Source: Odiellus spinosus (Eukaryota > Arthropoda > Arachnida > Opiliones > Phalangiidae). From it: a stretch of DNA of 64,000 nt. The notes beneath the pieces are model-generated. The model saw only the letters and a list, made by a program, of their open reading frames with translations, did no database searches and was not told where the DNA came from. A program made the translations under genes and the position numbers. The stretch covers positions 32,899,458-32,963,457 of the forward strand of contig OY987225.1 of NCBI GenBank assembly GCA_963920705.1. The letters are read 5' to 3'. Shown piece by piece: positions 1 to 13,016 of the stretch (positions are counted from its first letter, which is position 1; each line of letters begins with the position of its first letter).

Positions 1-312
1 TTCCGTTAATTATAACCATTCATACATACAATTCGTACTAATTATCATTTAGAATATAATTATTATTCGATCACTCTAAACACGAAAAAACCTTTTTTTA
101 TTTGGATACCTCTAAATATTTATAAAAGTGGCTGTTTTTTTTATACGATAGCTCTGTATTTATTATTTTGTATCTACAAAAATACGTAAGACTAAATTTC
201 AATCCCGATATTACACGAAGTATTATTATTATTTTAAATACAATACATCTAAAATTCTAAATTGATTGTGCTAATTTCTATGTTGGGTTGGATATTTTTG
301 TTTAATTTTATA

Positions 313-745
313 CAGGGTTGCGATAAGGTACAGGAAAACTGCGAAAAAATCTGGGTTAAAGGTCAGGGAATTTCAAAATAGCTAGCCCTAAATCTGGTTT
401 TCACTGAGCGGTTTTTTTCTTACCGAATAGTGAATATTTCAGGGTCTAAGACGTCTAAAAATTAAGTTATCGGATATTATACTTCATTTCCTTCATGCTC
501 CCTTTAAAAACTACGACATAGAGACATGGTACATGTAAGTGAATTTAAAATTAATAGAAACTTTAAATGATTATCTCTCTAAATAGCAATCGTGCCAATT
601 AATGAAATGGAAGAAAATATAATATACGCATAGTCTAATCATTAGGTCAAAGAATTCCTTAGAAGAAGCTGGGAAAATGCTTAAAGATTTAAGGGAAATT
701 ATAGAAATCAGGAAATTTGAAATACCAACTTGTGTGGCAACCCTG
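313..745 (-). mobile_element. N1 copy a: hAT-like non-autonomous element
   Basis: The segment begins CAGGGTTGC and ends GCAACCCTG, a short terminal inverted repeat of the CAGGG type common in hAT elements. Near the left end it carries GGTCAGGGAATTT, the complement of a motif repeated many times in a second copy at 58854-59303, so this copy is inverted relative to that one. The interior is AT-rich with no coding capacity. An 8-bp target duplication is not convincing (about 5 of 8 positions match), so the insertion is probably old. The assignment to hAT rests on the termini only. Confidence 0.55.
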
Positions 746-3700
746 TTATGATAATTTTAAATTTACGGTGGAATACCTCGGCAATTTGTCGGCACAAACA
801 AAACTTGATCATAAACTCTTTTTAAATGAAAGCAAATAATTCATAGAGATTAAGAGCGTATTTTCGCGGGATGTGCCAACAAAAACACCATGGACAGATG
901 TAAAGAATTTTAGAATGTAGGCTATTGAAACTTCTGGCAGAAGATATGATACGAAAACAACTCTTAAAAAAGTACGCGTCTTTTTTAAATTCTGGGTTAA
1001 CTTAGCTAGTTGTGAAAAATAAAACCCATCATTGAATATCATGTTAGAATATGAAACACTGATAACTTAGTAATTAACCAATAATTACAAACTAAAGAAA
1101 GGCTGACGAAGGCCTTACGATACCCAGTTACTGTTTTTAACACGCGTTTCTTCCTTTTATAAAATTTTTCAAAATAAAGTTTTAAACTTTTGAGTATGAC
1201 GAATGTTTCTGCCAAAAAAATTTCAATTATTTAAGAACAGAATAGACTCCTCAGTTAAAACTTTCAATAGAAGTTAATAAAACATCCAACCCACTAAGAA
1301 TATTCCTAAATATTAATTCTGTAGCGACACGAAGGTTCAAATTAATATTGAATGATTTTTATAAGCTCATGTTTGAGTTTAATTTTTTAATACGACGTCT
1401 TAATTGCGATAAAACTTAACTTTAACTCTAGTTAATATATTGTTTAACAGTTTTGTTTTAACTGCGGGTAAGTTATGTTATTTTCATTATTGATTTCGAA
1501 ACTACATATTTCTTTGTACAATTATTTTAGCGTGTTTATTGTATTTTGTTAATTTCTGTTTTTATTATTGAGGCACCATTTGATTTTTTGTGAATTTTGT
1601 AATCACATTTTTACTTGGATGAGCTGCGCAAAAATTATAATTTAATTATTACGGCGTACGTGAGCTATTATAATTTAAAAAGTTTTTCAGCTGAGTGGAT
1701 TTTTACAGGCGTAAAAATTAATTTACATTTTGAGAGGAAAATTTTATCTTTAAATGGTAAAATGGTGTTATGTATATTTATATATAGGAATATATTTACA
1801 TAAAATCGTTAAGATTTGATAATTTTACGTAATTTTACTAATTTTTAATTAAAGATTACGTAAAAAATTATTCAAATACTCGATTTTCTTGGCTGTTATT
1901 CGCTTATTTAAAATAAACATAGTTAAGCTAGCCTTTTTTTGTGTTTTTCTTTTTTTAAATTAGGGTTAAAATATATAATAAATTAAAATAAACATAAAAA
2001 GTTTACGTTGGGTATTTGTTTTTTACTACAATTTTGCGAATTTTTATTTACACGCGGTAAAACGATTTTTAAGTTTTTGAGATCCTTAAAACTGTGATGT
2101 TATAATCAAACTATGCGTAAAAGAGTCAATGCCAAAATAGGACAAATTTAGTCAAAAGTGTCTAATTGTATGTTGATATTAAAATGATAAATTGTGAGAA
2201 AATTATTTTTTAAAAATATAATTTATATCATGAATTTTAGATTAAATCGTAAATTAAACCTATTTCTTGACCAATTTTGACCTAATTTGTATCATTTTGG
2301 AGCTCCCTATTAAGCCTATTAGAATATACAATTATCTAAATTCGCCTTTCTAGCGAAGTTTTCTAAAAACATTTGTAAAATTGATATTTCACATCTCTAG
2401 ACGAATTTAACGCATAAACTAATTACCTAAATTTTCTTTTCCCATCCCTAATTATTTATATTTTAAACATTTCAATGGATATTTAATTCTAAAAATTTAG
2501 GTTTTATGTATATTTCATTATTTCACATCGAATATGAATTAAAACTATCGAAGCGAGAGTTACCAATCTCCGATACTTTGTTTCTGAACTGTCACAAAAC
2601 CAAACTAAAAAATCTGATATTTTATATGTTGCGTTTATGTGTGATTAAAATTAAAAACTGGCCAATCGCTAATTTATTGGCCGATGTATGAAATCGCGGT
2701 GTTTAAAAAATAAATGTTGACAGATACATTACAACTTAACGGTGATGTTATATTAAACGCGATATTATTATTTCAATTAAATTAAAATCATCTTATAAAA
2801 CTATACACGATGATAATTAGTTATTACCATTATTATTATTGAATAATATTGCTTGTGCGATAAACTATAATAACAATATCTATAAGTGCGATTAAAAATA
2901 GGCCAGATAACTAAAATTAGATTATTCTAATTTTAGCGTTTTAACCTATAGTCTTATATTTTTAAAAATATCGAAAAATACGAGTAGTTCACGTAGATAA
3001 TAACGTTTTAAAGAAAATTTTGTTTCGACAAAATATTATATCAATTAAAAATAAATTTAAACTAAAAAATAATATGATTTTATTTTAAACAAATAAATCG
3101 AGGAGAAAATATAACTATTTTGATTAAAAATAAGTAATTTTGATTACTAACGTTTAAAGGGTTAGGGACTCCCCATTATGTTTTTTTACTAATTGCTTCA
3201 CTTTCAAAATCTAGCCAAAAATTACCGTTTTGTATCTAATAAGAACAGAAACGTATCCGATTTGAATTCGGCAGTTTTCTAACGCCGTTACAGGCTTAGC
3301 GCGTGCCACTGAAGTTTTTAACTGCGGTATAGGTCTCCTTATGACCACATAATCACTATAGAGTCGTTTTTAAAATATAATTTAGGCTTAGCACGAACCA
3401 CTAAGTATATTTGTTAGATATTTTTGAACTCAACTATCATTGCATAAATCTATTATTCGTCATTTACGTAAATTGTTCTGGATGTTTCAGAACTGAAAAA
3501 GGACGCGTCCCTAGCCCTTTAAAATAAATTGGAAACTGTAGTCTAATTTTACCACTATCATTAAGTGGGAAAAATATTTTTAAATAAGTGTTCTAAGAAA
3601 AAAACCCAGTTTTTTTTTGTTAATAATGTGAACACAAAGATTCCGTATAAGACTTAAAAATATTTAAAGCTTGACAATAATTAATTAAAAAGGCACTAAT

Positions 3701-4104
3701 AATTAACTAACATATATTTTTTTTTGTACAATTTTCTTAAAACCCATACCCTTTGTAATTACGGTTAACGAGTTACCGTTTAACGAGGGTTTTTCGAGAT
3801 AAAAATGGGCTTATTTTTAATTTTTTTTACCTATTTTTTATATTTTTCTTATTTTTATTTTGTATATTTATTTATAAGTGGCAGTTCGACCAAAAATTGC
3901 CGAACTAAACTATTATGTAGGTTAGAACTCTGTCTAATTGCATACGCGATACGGCAAAATTGTTAACGGGTTTATTTTTATAAATAATTTTTATTTACTA
4001 TAAATATAGCATTTTTTTTAAACTCGCTGAACGAAAATTGCTGTAATTAAACATATTTTAGACCAATTCAAGATCTCCCACTAATGTACGCCTATTTCTT
4101 ATAA
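746..4104. other. Gene-free AT-rich sequence
   Basis: Very AT-rich, with frequent stops in all frames. The few open frames (about 60-77 codons at 809-1042, 1615-1803 and 2506-2691) have low-complexity composition and no recognisable motif. No RNA gene, clear promoter or repeat array was seen. Confidence 0.6.
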
Positions 4105-4605
4105 ATTAGGACCCGTTGTTGAAAATTAAAAGTTCATTAAAACCGTTTATCACGGAATGAAGTATTTTTGCGAACTTCACGCCCAGGACCAGGAAACTTG
4201 GGTACCAGAACTTTGAGTTTGTTTTTAGGGTAAAATAGCGTAAAAAGTTGGGCGTAAAATGGACCAACTTGGTGCATAAAAGTGATTTAAAATTAAAGGT
4301 ATAGTTTATCATTTTGTAAAGCAATTCAATAGCCAATCATGGAACAGGGTTAATCACATCATTCACGTGAGCTTAAAGAGTTATAAAAAGGCCAATTTTG
4401 GCCAGTTAATCTCTAGATATTTAATTATAAATTAACAATAACTATGATAAAATTACTTACTGAAGCGAAAACGATATTAATTTACTTATTACCCATAAAA
4501 TTGTTAAATTTCACACTCGGAAAAGCTCTTTCTGGTTGATTTTAAGCTAAGCCTAATTCGGGACTAATTCCATTTCAAAGTAAAGACCGTTGAGTGTTAC
4601 CATGG
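4105..4605 (+). repeat. Dispersed repeat R3, copy a
   Basis: This stretch is clearly similar, in the same order, to 38560-38900 and 63560-64000. Shared landmarks are CAGGGTTAATCA near 4345, AACAATAACTA near 4434, GAAGCGAAAACGATATT near 4464 and GCTAAGCCTAATTCGGGAC near 4547. It has no open reading frame and no obvious terminal inverted repeats. It could be an old transposon fragment or a long-diverged non-coding repeat. Confidence 0.65.
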
Positions 4606-5082
4606 CTACACTCTTATGGAGCTGTCCCCTAGAGGCCTAGAGTAAGAGATAATCTAGCTCGGTTTTAACAGTGATTGGCCAATGGCCATTGAATTGCTTT
4701 GAAATTTGGATGGTTTTGAGAATAGTTTTTATTGATTTTGCTGGATAAATATTGATATTCCGAACTAACATATATTTGGAGATTTGTTTCAAATAATCTG
4801 GTCTAACTAAATTAAGAAGAATTAGTCATTTTTAAAACAGCTTTCCTGGTTCCTTTAAGCCTTCTGCCCACAGTAATTAAAATTTTAGCTTTAATTAAAA
4901 TTTCTCCCCATAATTCCTAGCTATATGGCATTATTTAGCCTAGTGTTGTAGCCACTGTAAATACGGAGAGATAATGATGGAAAGTTCATATACCAAACGC
5001 CTCAAACATCGTTTAAGATTAAAAAAACAAAATTAAAATCCACCAAAACAAATTTTTAAGGATCTAGAATTATAATTGCGGA

Positions 5083-6457
5083 TCAGCAATGATTGCCGCA
5101 ATATTTAGCAGGTTGTTTAAGATGGCTGCGATTTCGTTGTCTTTTATTATTAGATTGATATTGACGGGCTAAATTTTGACGTTCCATGTAAGACGGTTTC
5201 ATTTTGCGTTGTTCCAGCTGTTGCTGGTAGTTACGAGAACTAGTCGAGGACCGTTTCTCCATCAGAGCTAATTAAAAATGTTTGGTTTCATCGTTTTTTA
5301 AAACACAAACTTTACGGTACACTTATTTTGGAAAATGGGTGAAATAGAGTTCCCCAAGCGATTTTTTCTTCCCTAACTACAACGCAAAATAAAAAGCTAT
5401 TCTATTTTAATTTATTTGAATTTTGTAGAGAAATAATTGCGCTATAACTATAGTATTTCTCCAAGTAATAAATAATAACTGGTTTTATTCTGAAGCTTAA
5501 TTTCCTGCGCCAATTTATCAAACCCTTCTTGTCCAAAAATAATTTGACGTTGGGGTTTTCCCCAGGACCAGATTTAGAAATAAAAAACTCTGATACTCAC
5601 CACAATCCACATTAACGCACGAAAGCCTCCGATGTCGTACCCTTTGAGCCAATCTGGCAGCTCGACCTTCTTCAATATTGATTTCCAACTGGTTCTGATG
5701 ATCAGGAAGCGTAGCGAGCGATTCATTGAGGGCTTGATAACACTGGGTATCTCGTTCATCCAAGGTTTGCAATTGTCGCCTGATCGTCGAATTCGTTACT
5801 GGTAATTGAGTCAACCAATCGGCGCAGATATTTTCCCCATCGTCCGAAGTATCAGAAGATCGGGATCCTTGGAGTAAAGAGAAGCCTTGAATCGGTCCGT
5901 AAACGCTCATACTAGGGTGTTCGATCAAGAGGTTCTCCATTGGGGACGTAGCTACGGGTCCCGTACTGGCCGTGAAACAAGGCGGAGGGGTCACGAACCA
6001 ACTCCCATCCATTTGTTGATTGGGACTGGACGGAGGGCTCGATTGGTTATCAGGACTCGAAGACGTCGGAACGCGAAGTTTCAATGCCCGGTTTTTACGA
6101 GATCGACATTGTTTGGCTCGCTTTTTACAATCCTTAAAGACTAGCTGGGCGGCTGGAGGACTTGAACTCAAATCAGCACTATCACTCTCAGAGATGTCAC
6201 TCGGATTCGATTCTTCACTGTCGCCTAAAAAGAAAGAATAGAGTGGGGGTGGCTAACTGTTAATAACTAAACCAGTTCCTAAATATGGACTAGAAAAAAA
6301 TTAAAGTGAACTGACCGAGTCTATTAACGAGAAGCCAATCATCATCCAATTCTTGAGTCAGATATTCCGGGTTAGTGCGAGAGTTATTCGTTAAGTTAGT
6401 GACGTCCTCCAGGGGCAAAGCCGTGTTGAAAAGGTAGTTGCTCAAGCTGCTCAACAT
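5083..6457 (-). CDS. TP53INP: TP53INP/DOR family protein, 316 aa, 3 exons
   Basis: Exons on the minus strand are 6457-6316, 6224-5601 and 5267-5083, with GT-AG introns. They join in frame to 316 codons plus TGA. The family (TP53INP1/2, insect DOR) shuttles between nucleus and autophagosome, acts in autophagosome formation and co-activates nuclear receptors. Seen here: an LC3-interacting core W41-L-L-V44 behind three aspartates; a serine/acidic stretch (about 49-69); a lysine/arginine-rich segment (78-98); the family signature SWFVTPPPCFT (122-132); then MENLLIEHPSMSVY (143-156), nearly identical to what I recall of the vertebrate proteins; and a basic Gln/Arg C-terminus. The start is the ATG at 6457, shortly before the LIR, as in relatives. 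The 5' neighbour on the other strand is C19orf12-like. Exon 2 reads through its donor for some codons, so the raw open frame continues to 5518. Confidence 0.9.
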
Positions 6458-9302
6458 CTTGATTTTATTCTTACAATCGGTGGATTTTTTATTTTCTTTT
6501 AAATTAATTTAAAATGGAAAGACTTTGGTTTTGCGAGGATTGAGGAATTAAAAACTGAGAATTGGCAGTGTTGGTTTTTTAATGTAGATACCTATAGAAA
6601 ACAGAAATAGTTTGGACTTTGATTAATTATGTCATCTATCCTATAATGATTTAAAGGGATAATGAAGCGAAGAATATTTTTACATAGGTAACTACATGGT
6701 ATCAAAAGCTTAACTTTTCTCTAGAAGTTTAAAACTTACGCTGGTATTTAAAGAACAATCGACTGAAGGAACATCTTGATAATAAAGTTTTCAACAAATA
6801 CCATGTAGTTTTCTTTGTAAAAAAATGTAATTTCAACTAAATATGAACTGTTTGTTTTTACCGTTAATTAGAAGATTTAAAAATATTCAAAAAACGTTAT
6901 TAAAACTCAGCAAAGATTTCACTAATTTATAAAGCTTTGATTTAGACCCACTCAGCTTATCTTCATTTTCATACTGATAAAAAATTGCAGCTAATCATGA
7001 CTTTATATTAAAAGGGAGATATATTAACCATAAATCAAAGCAAAACGTTTGGCGAGTTTCATTGTTTTATACATATTCTAACGCTCATAAATAATTAAAG
7101 TAACACATTTCTTTTATACATTATCCCTTCAATCCAATTTGGAACAAAAAGTTAAGAAATCTACATTACACAAAATTAATATTTAAAAAAAGTTGGATTT
7201 CAACTAAAGAATTAACTTGGTATTTAAAGGGAACCAAATAAGATTTGATTCGGGAACAAAAGAAATTCTAACCTCAAAGAATAACTTCCCTGGTCCCCAG
7301 AGATCTCGATACACCGGGACTTCTTGGAATGAACTTGACTTTCAAAATTCTCTTTTTAAATTTGTCTTAATAGCTCCTACACTTTCTTACGTAAACTAAA
7401 ATAGTTCTACCTTGGTTCTACTGCCTTAGAAATTCTCTAAAGGTGTAGAGACAATGGTACTCCTTCGATTGATGAATAACGGTTCTTTCTCCTGCCTGAA
7501 CTTGTTTTAAAATAAGTTTTACAGCTTGCCAACACCCGAAAATCCCTCCCTCGGATTTTATAGCAAAGCTTCGAAACCAAGGTCAAGAAAAAAACTTTTT
7601 AAGGTGCAAGGTCTTCTACTACTTTCGCTATCGCTGATATTTTGCCAAAGGGAATCATACCAAATAATTCAGTACGCCAAGTTTTTATAAATTTGTTTAA
7701 ACAACTATTTCGCGCAAACCTAATTTCCCTCTCTGAAAACTAAAATATACAAGAACTAGATTTGTAAGACGAACTGTACGCAATACGTTTCTTTCAGTTT
7801 TACTTTCTAAAATCAAATCATCATCACACTACCAGGGATTTTTTATTTATAATTCTATCTAGCTATTTCATCAGATTTATCTTATCAGGATGACCCTATA
7901 ATTAGGAAAATCATCCAAACTAGTTATTTTTATCATATCAGGTTTCATTGCCTTCTAAGCTCTTTCACGTTCGCTACACGAGCCTGTACAGTCAAGGGTT
8001 AATTTTATATCTTAAAATACTCTCTAGCCTCAGACTTACCCGATAAGCAAATTAACAAATTATCAACAAGATATACGAGTTAAACAAGGTTGTAAAAATT
8101 TAAGAAACTCTAGTAGAGTAAATTATGTGACTATCTTAACTTAATTTTTAAAATACTGTTCTATATTTGACAATCTCAATCGCAAAAGGAACCTCTCCCA
8201 TTACAAAATGTTATTCTCTTACGCAATTTTGTGCATCTTTAAAGATAGTATGATGCAATAAACACCCTAATTCCACATTTGACATTTTTGCAAGGGTTAT
8301 GACAATTATTTTACTATAAAAAGTAAAGGTTCTTGCTCAAAAGCTACAATCGTCAATCAGTAGCTAGCTTTCTCGATACTAGGCTTAAATTAGTTCCTAA
8401 AATTAAAATAAAAGCAAAAATTTAAATTTCACATTCTAACTTAATATCTTACTATACAATTGGATAAAATACACCCCTTTTTCCCCTTGGCTTCTTTTTG
8501 GGGTTATGCAACATTATGCAGTGGGCCATTTAAATGGGATGGTCCATCCGTCTATTAATTTGTATTATATTGAAAACGATTACTCACATATACGCTATAA
8601 CTTATTTATTATTAAACAAAACGTAGATCAACGCGATACATTACTACGAATTCATTTATAAATTCCTACTAAACTTTTGACTAATTAATTAGTAAACTAA
8701 GAACTTACGTTTAGGAGCAAAGCTTGAAGGGCTGCCTTGTCCGAACACTTTGTTTACAATTTTTCCATGACGTCAAAATTGATGGTTTGTTGCTGTGATA
8801 TGCTTTCCACCAATCAAGAAAGAGCGTGGAACGAGAAAACGTTGACGGCGCATGACATCCGCCCGCAGGTTCAAACGTCGCTATACACTGAACTTGTGAA
8901 ATACATTAAACCACTACGCAGTTGACACGTTAATCGTGGAGCGTGACGAAACCATTCTAGGCGATTTCTGGGATCTCCAAACAGCTGGTAAATCACGTGA
9001 TAGACAAATGATGAAGCCTAATTGGTGGAAAACCAAGGTTACATCAGCTGATAATTCTCAGAATAAAAATAATTTAATGGCCGCCTCGGGGAAACGCTAA
9101 GCCTAAAGAAAAGGCTTCTATGGCATGAAAATACATATTTAAAGGGATTGATTTGTATAAGATGACCAACTATGACGTAATTTAAAGTTAAGTTTTACTT
9201 TCTTAATAACTGTAAAGGCGTCCCGAATGACTCTTGATTGGATTTATGCTATTTTTATGTAATTATTTGTTGAATAAAGGGGATAATTGACTTTAAAACA
9301 AG
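6458..9302. other. Intergenic region between TP53INP and C19orf12-like genes
   Basis: No coding exon is recognised. The genes on either side are divergent, so both promoters should lie here. A 12-bp inverted pair (AACTACATGGTA near 6690, its complement near 6799) brackets about 120 bp and could be a tiny transposon remnant. TGACGTCA-like and CCAAT motifs occur near 8767 (ATGACGTCA) and 8811 (CCAATCA). These are only motif matches. Confidence 0.4.
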
Positions 9303-9794
9303 ATGCCAATAGCGCAGAGCGACGTTATAGAACTTTTGTGCGTTCTTTCGGAAGAAGAAAAGCTTAAAGTAACGGTAAAAGAATCCTTAAAGGGAGGAGT
9401 TCTCACTGGAATGAGTGCTACGGCGGGGGCACTCCTAATAGGACCCCTGGGTTTGGCTGTAGGTAAGGTCACGAACCCAAATTTACGCGCTAATTTTACA
9501 AAATCTTGATTATTTTCTTGGTGCGTGCCTATAGGGGGAGTGATAGGTGGATGCGTAGCCGCGTACTATAGTAAAAATAAATTTCAATCCGTGACGGAAA
9601 TTCTAATGAGGCTGTCTCCTACTCAACAAGACAAGATTCACCGTGCCATCACGCAGATTATGAGCGATATTCAAATTACAGATATTGCTATGTTAGCCGC
9701 CATGATGGCGGGAAACGTTGAAATAAGGAGAAAAATAGTAGATTGTTTGGTTGAATTTGTCAAGCACGAAGTGCAAATGGAAATTGCTGATTAA
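9303..9794 (+). CDS. C19orf12: C19orf12-like membrane protein, 139 aa, 2 exons
   Basis: Exons 9303-9462 and 9535-9794 are joined by a 72-bp GT-AG intron and give 139 codons plus TAA, close to the length of the human protein. The human homologue is a small protein of mitochondria, ER and mitochondria-associated membranes, linked to lipid metabolism and mutated in a brain iron-accumulation disease (MPAN). Seen here: the N-terminal MPI start; an LLCVLSEEEKLK helix (11-22); then a glycine-rich hydrophobic hairpin (about 31-65) with GPLGLAVGGVIGG at its turn, the most conserved block of the family; then an amphipathic C-terminal half ending in VEFVKHEVQMEI. The intron interrupts the codon for Gly54 in the hairpin. 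ATTAAA at 9820 and 9828 are candidate poly(A) signals. The biochemical function of the family is not established. Confidence 0.9.
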
Positions 9795-10635
9795 CACTAA
9801 AATGATTGCTTGATTTTGAATTAAAATATTAAACTCTTGGAATTGTTTTTTCTTGTATTGGCCAAGGCTTAACTTTTACTTTAACTCTAGTCTCTCCTTC
9901 TGGGGGATGCTAAAGGACCAAGGCTTAAGATGTTCAAATTTGACGCCGACACACTGAAATGGCTAACCAATCAAACAACTACGCGCCAAATTTAATTGGT
10001 TGCTTCAGGGTTTTTACATTTTGAACAGAACTGAATTTTCAGTTTTTTCCTTTGAATATATCCAGCTGCAACATGGTTTTTTTAAATACACCCTAGCACT
10101 TTGGTCGTATGTAGCCTTTTGCCTTTATTTAATTTTATGCCAAATTATATTTCCCATATAATTCCCTAATTTTCATCAAGTTCCAATTCCCCAATTATTC
10201 TAGGTTAAAACCACATTCTTGTCTATAAGATTAGATGATTAAAACTCCACCAATTATTTTTATCATACTAGATAATTTATTTAAAATTTTACACTCGCCT
10301 AACTTTATAACCCTCACAAAATGTTGCGTAGAAAACTAAAATAAAATACTTTGTTGTTGCGTGAAATTAAAATTTGACAAATAACCCTTTTTTTTTTTCC
10401 ATTTCATTTAGGTTCTACCATTTCCGAGCGTATTTTAAATACTCGAATAAGAGGATTAAAATATGTTTACTGTACAATTTGTTTTCGTATAAAAATGAAT
10501 TACACAAAATAGGATGGGATAATTGATGAAAAAAAATGATTTCCATAGGAATTTTTAAAAAATCTTTTTTCTAGTCCTTTTGGCGCTAATATTATTTACG
10601 ATAATTAAAATTTGCCAAAAACTCGAGTCACAATT
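9795..10635. other. Convergent intergenic region, C19orf12-like / CycB3
   Basis: This 841-bp AT-rich interval lies between the 3' ends of the convergent C19orf12-like and cyclin B3 genes. It should hold both 3' UTRs. No exon, RNA gene or repeat was recognised. Confidence 0.5.
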
Positions 10636-13016
10636 TTACGAAGAGTCTAAAGTCACGTCTGGCTGATATGGTAATGTGGGAATCTTCGCAACTTCAAAAA
10701 ACACCCTAAGATTTAAGAAAAATATTACTTACAACGTAGCAACAATACTAAAGAGTTCTAGGCATTTTTAACTAACATATTCCGTACCATTTAAATGAGT
10801 CTAATCCACGAGCAAAATTATGTACGAAAAAATATTAAGCTATAAATCAATTTTTAACTTAAATCGGAAAGTAAGCTTAACAAGGATCCACGTTGAATTT
10901 AACGAGTTTCCAACAAAATCACACTTTATTCCAACAATAAAACGTTTCAAACGAGGCAGGTTAACAAGATATGACTACTTAGATCCTTGTTAAGCCTACT
11001 TAACGATTAAGCTAAAATTGCTTTCTTTAGCTTAATATTTGTTTATTTTCTTTACTTCTGAATTGGGCTGATTTTAACGATAAGGAATTCAATAGAAAAG
11101 ATTATTAGTTAATTAACGTACTTGTGGGAATATTTGGTTCGTACTGTTAAAAGATTTTTATGAGTTGGCTGGGAAATCATATTATTTAAATATAAGACGA
11201 GATTTTCAAGCTCTTCCGCTTTGTATCCCGAATAGTATTCGAGCGTCGGCGTCTGACGTATTTTGAAAGAATTAAAATTAATCTAAAACTTGATTTTAAG
11301 TTGAAATTAATGATTGTTTACCCATTCGGAGACATTTTTCATTTTTAAGGCCAAATATAGACAAGCTGCCGCTAATTTCGAATCCCTGATTCCTAATATA
11401 TCATAATCCATTAACGAAGTTTCCAAAACAAATCTTGCCAATGTTAAGATTTCCATAGATGCTTTGGCACACTAAAATTGAAGTTAAATTAATTAATACA
11501 AGCATATATCAGACCCAAATTTTGGTCTATGAAGCCAAAAATGGGCCAAATTTTAGTCATTGAAGCCAAAAATGGGCAATTTTAGTCATTGAAGCCAAAA
11601 ATGGGCCACATTAAAGTCATAGAAGGCAAAAATGATCCAAATTTGAGTCATAGAAACCAAAAATGATCCAAATTTGAGTCATAGAAGCCAAAAATGATCC
11701 AAATTTGACTCATAGAAGCCAAAAATGATCCAAATTTGAGTCATAGAAGCCAAAAATGATCCAAATTTGAGTCATAGAAGCCAAAAATGATCCAAATTTG
11801 AGTCATAGAGGTCTAAAATGATCCAAATTGAAGTCATAGAAGTTTTAAATTTGCTTACGCGGGCGTATCTTCTAAGGAACCTGTAAGACAAGGGAAATCC
11901 AAGATCAAAATCAAGAGCTTTTAATATTTTTCGTTCCATTTCCATCATTTCATCACGCGTATAAGCATCGTCACAAATATAGAGAAAATCATCAACCAAT
12001 GGAGGCGAGCGTTCCTGAAATAAAACCCAAATTTCATTAAAAACTCTAATCTCTCTACTAATATTAGTTAACTACGCTAAAATTTACATCAAATTTGCAA
12101 GCGATAAATGTAGCCGTGGCTCCTAAAAGCTGCAATTGTCCTTTGGCCACTTGAACCTTCATTAAATATCGATCAATGATTTTGACCGCTAAGTATAATG
12201 TTTCATGATTTAGCTCGAAACTCTCTTGAACTTCAACCAGCCAATCGGCTAAAATCGCTCGCATTCCTTTAGAGAGATCCGACTGACGATTTATGTATTT
12301 CGTAACTTTAAATTTCAACTAAAGTTTAAAGACAAAATATAATCAAATTATAAATTTAAATTTTAAATATTTACCATCCTGTTGGATAAGGCTTAGAAAC
12401 AACGCCATCAACAGGGTGACCAGGGAGATTCATTACCAATGAAATTAAAGTCTTACCTCTCTTTCTTTATAGTAGTTAAAGATGTCCATAACGTAATAAG
12501 GTTCGGCATGAATATCATTGGCAGTTTCGTGATCAAATGGATCAACACCATTGGGAAGAACTGGTAATTGATATACTCTACTTTGGACATTGATTCCTAA
12601 ATTTTCACTATCGTTGTTTTCCTCTTCAATCGGATGCAAAACTATGACAGTTTCTTCTTGCGAATTTTGAGCGGAAGGATCGGATATTTCCGAATCGGAT
12701 TCGTTGTTTGATTGAGTGGCTTGACGCGTAGTCCTTCGTTCCATCGCGTTCTTTTTGACTTTGCCATTAATGTCCGTATGCTTTTTTAAATTGTTCGTTA
12801 AATCATTCAAAACTGATCGTTTCTTTGCAGCTAACTTTTCAGGAGACTCTTCCGCATTACGTTTGGTAGTATTGGGTCTATTGCCCTCCTATAGATTCCA
12901 GTAACGAATGAGAATTACTTTAAACATTGAAATGAAGTTCATTTTTGAAAGTAACTTACATCGATAGATTCCAAGGTAACGACTTTGTTAATTTGACTGC
13001 GGGTAATGAAGGACAT
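10636..13016 (-). CDS. CycB3: Cyclin B3, 408 aa, 7 exons
   Basis: Exons on the minus strand: 13016-12960, 12888-12457, 12318-12088, 12014-11859, 11471-11322, 11252-11122 and 10705-10636. All have GT-AG junctions and join in frame to 408 codons plus TAA. The protein is a mitotic/meiotic cyclin that activates Cdk1 and is destroyed by APC/C. Seen here: a destruction box R43-S-V-L-N-D-L-T-N51 (RxxLxDLxN); an acidic linker; the YVMDIFNYYKERE entry to the cyclin box; the hydrophobic-patch MRAIL (182-186) followed by DWLVEVQESFELNHETLYLAVK; then ERSPPLVDDFLYICDDAY, PLSYRFLRRYAR, WTPTLEYYSGYK and KYSHKVFFEVAKIP. These blocks are specific to B3, not A or B1/B2. Skipping the 70-bp last exon would give a short alternative ending (KYSHKYVN), but the spliced form matches the family. 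Intron 4 carries a 31-bp minisatellite. Confidence 0.93.
10825..11105. repeat. Foldback-like repeat in CycB3 intron 6
   Basis: Two arms face each other: AACAAGGATC near 10877 and GATCCTTGTTAAGCCTACTT near 10982. Both are flanked by sequence like the subterminal part of the F1 family (AATATT with TTAAGCTA, then AGGCTTA-type motifs). It is probably a decayed F1-type element filling most of the 416-bp intron. Confidence 0.4.
11515..11845 (+). repeat. 31-bp minisatellite in CycB3 intron 4
   Basis: About 11 tandem copies of a 31-bp unit containing GCCAAAAATGATCCAAATTT and GAGTCATAGA, with the first copies more diverged (AATGGGCCAAATTTTAGTCA). It makes up most of the 387-bp intron. The array is direct and uninterrupted with no spacers. 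Confidence 0.9.

Noticed and set aside
313-753. 8-bp target duplication for N1 copy a
   Set aside because: Only about 5 of 8 flanking positions match, no better than expected in such AT-rich DNA.
5887-6241. Plus-strand open frames opposite TP53INP exon 2
   Set aside because: Antisense to a strongly supported conserved exon.
11859-12014. Open frame continuing past CycB3 exon 4 into the minisatellite
   Set aside because: A good GT donor at 11858 and exon 5 with the expected cyclin sequence show that it is intron read-through.
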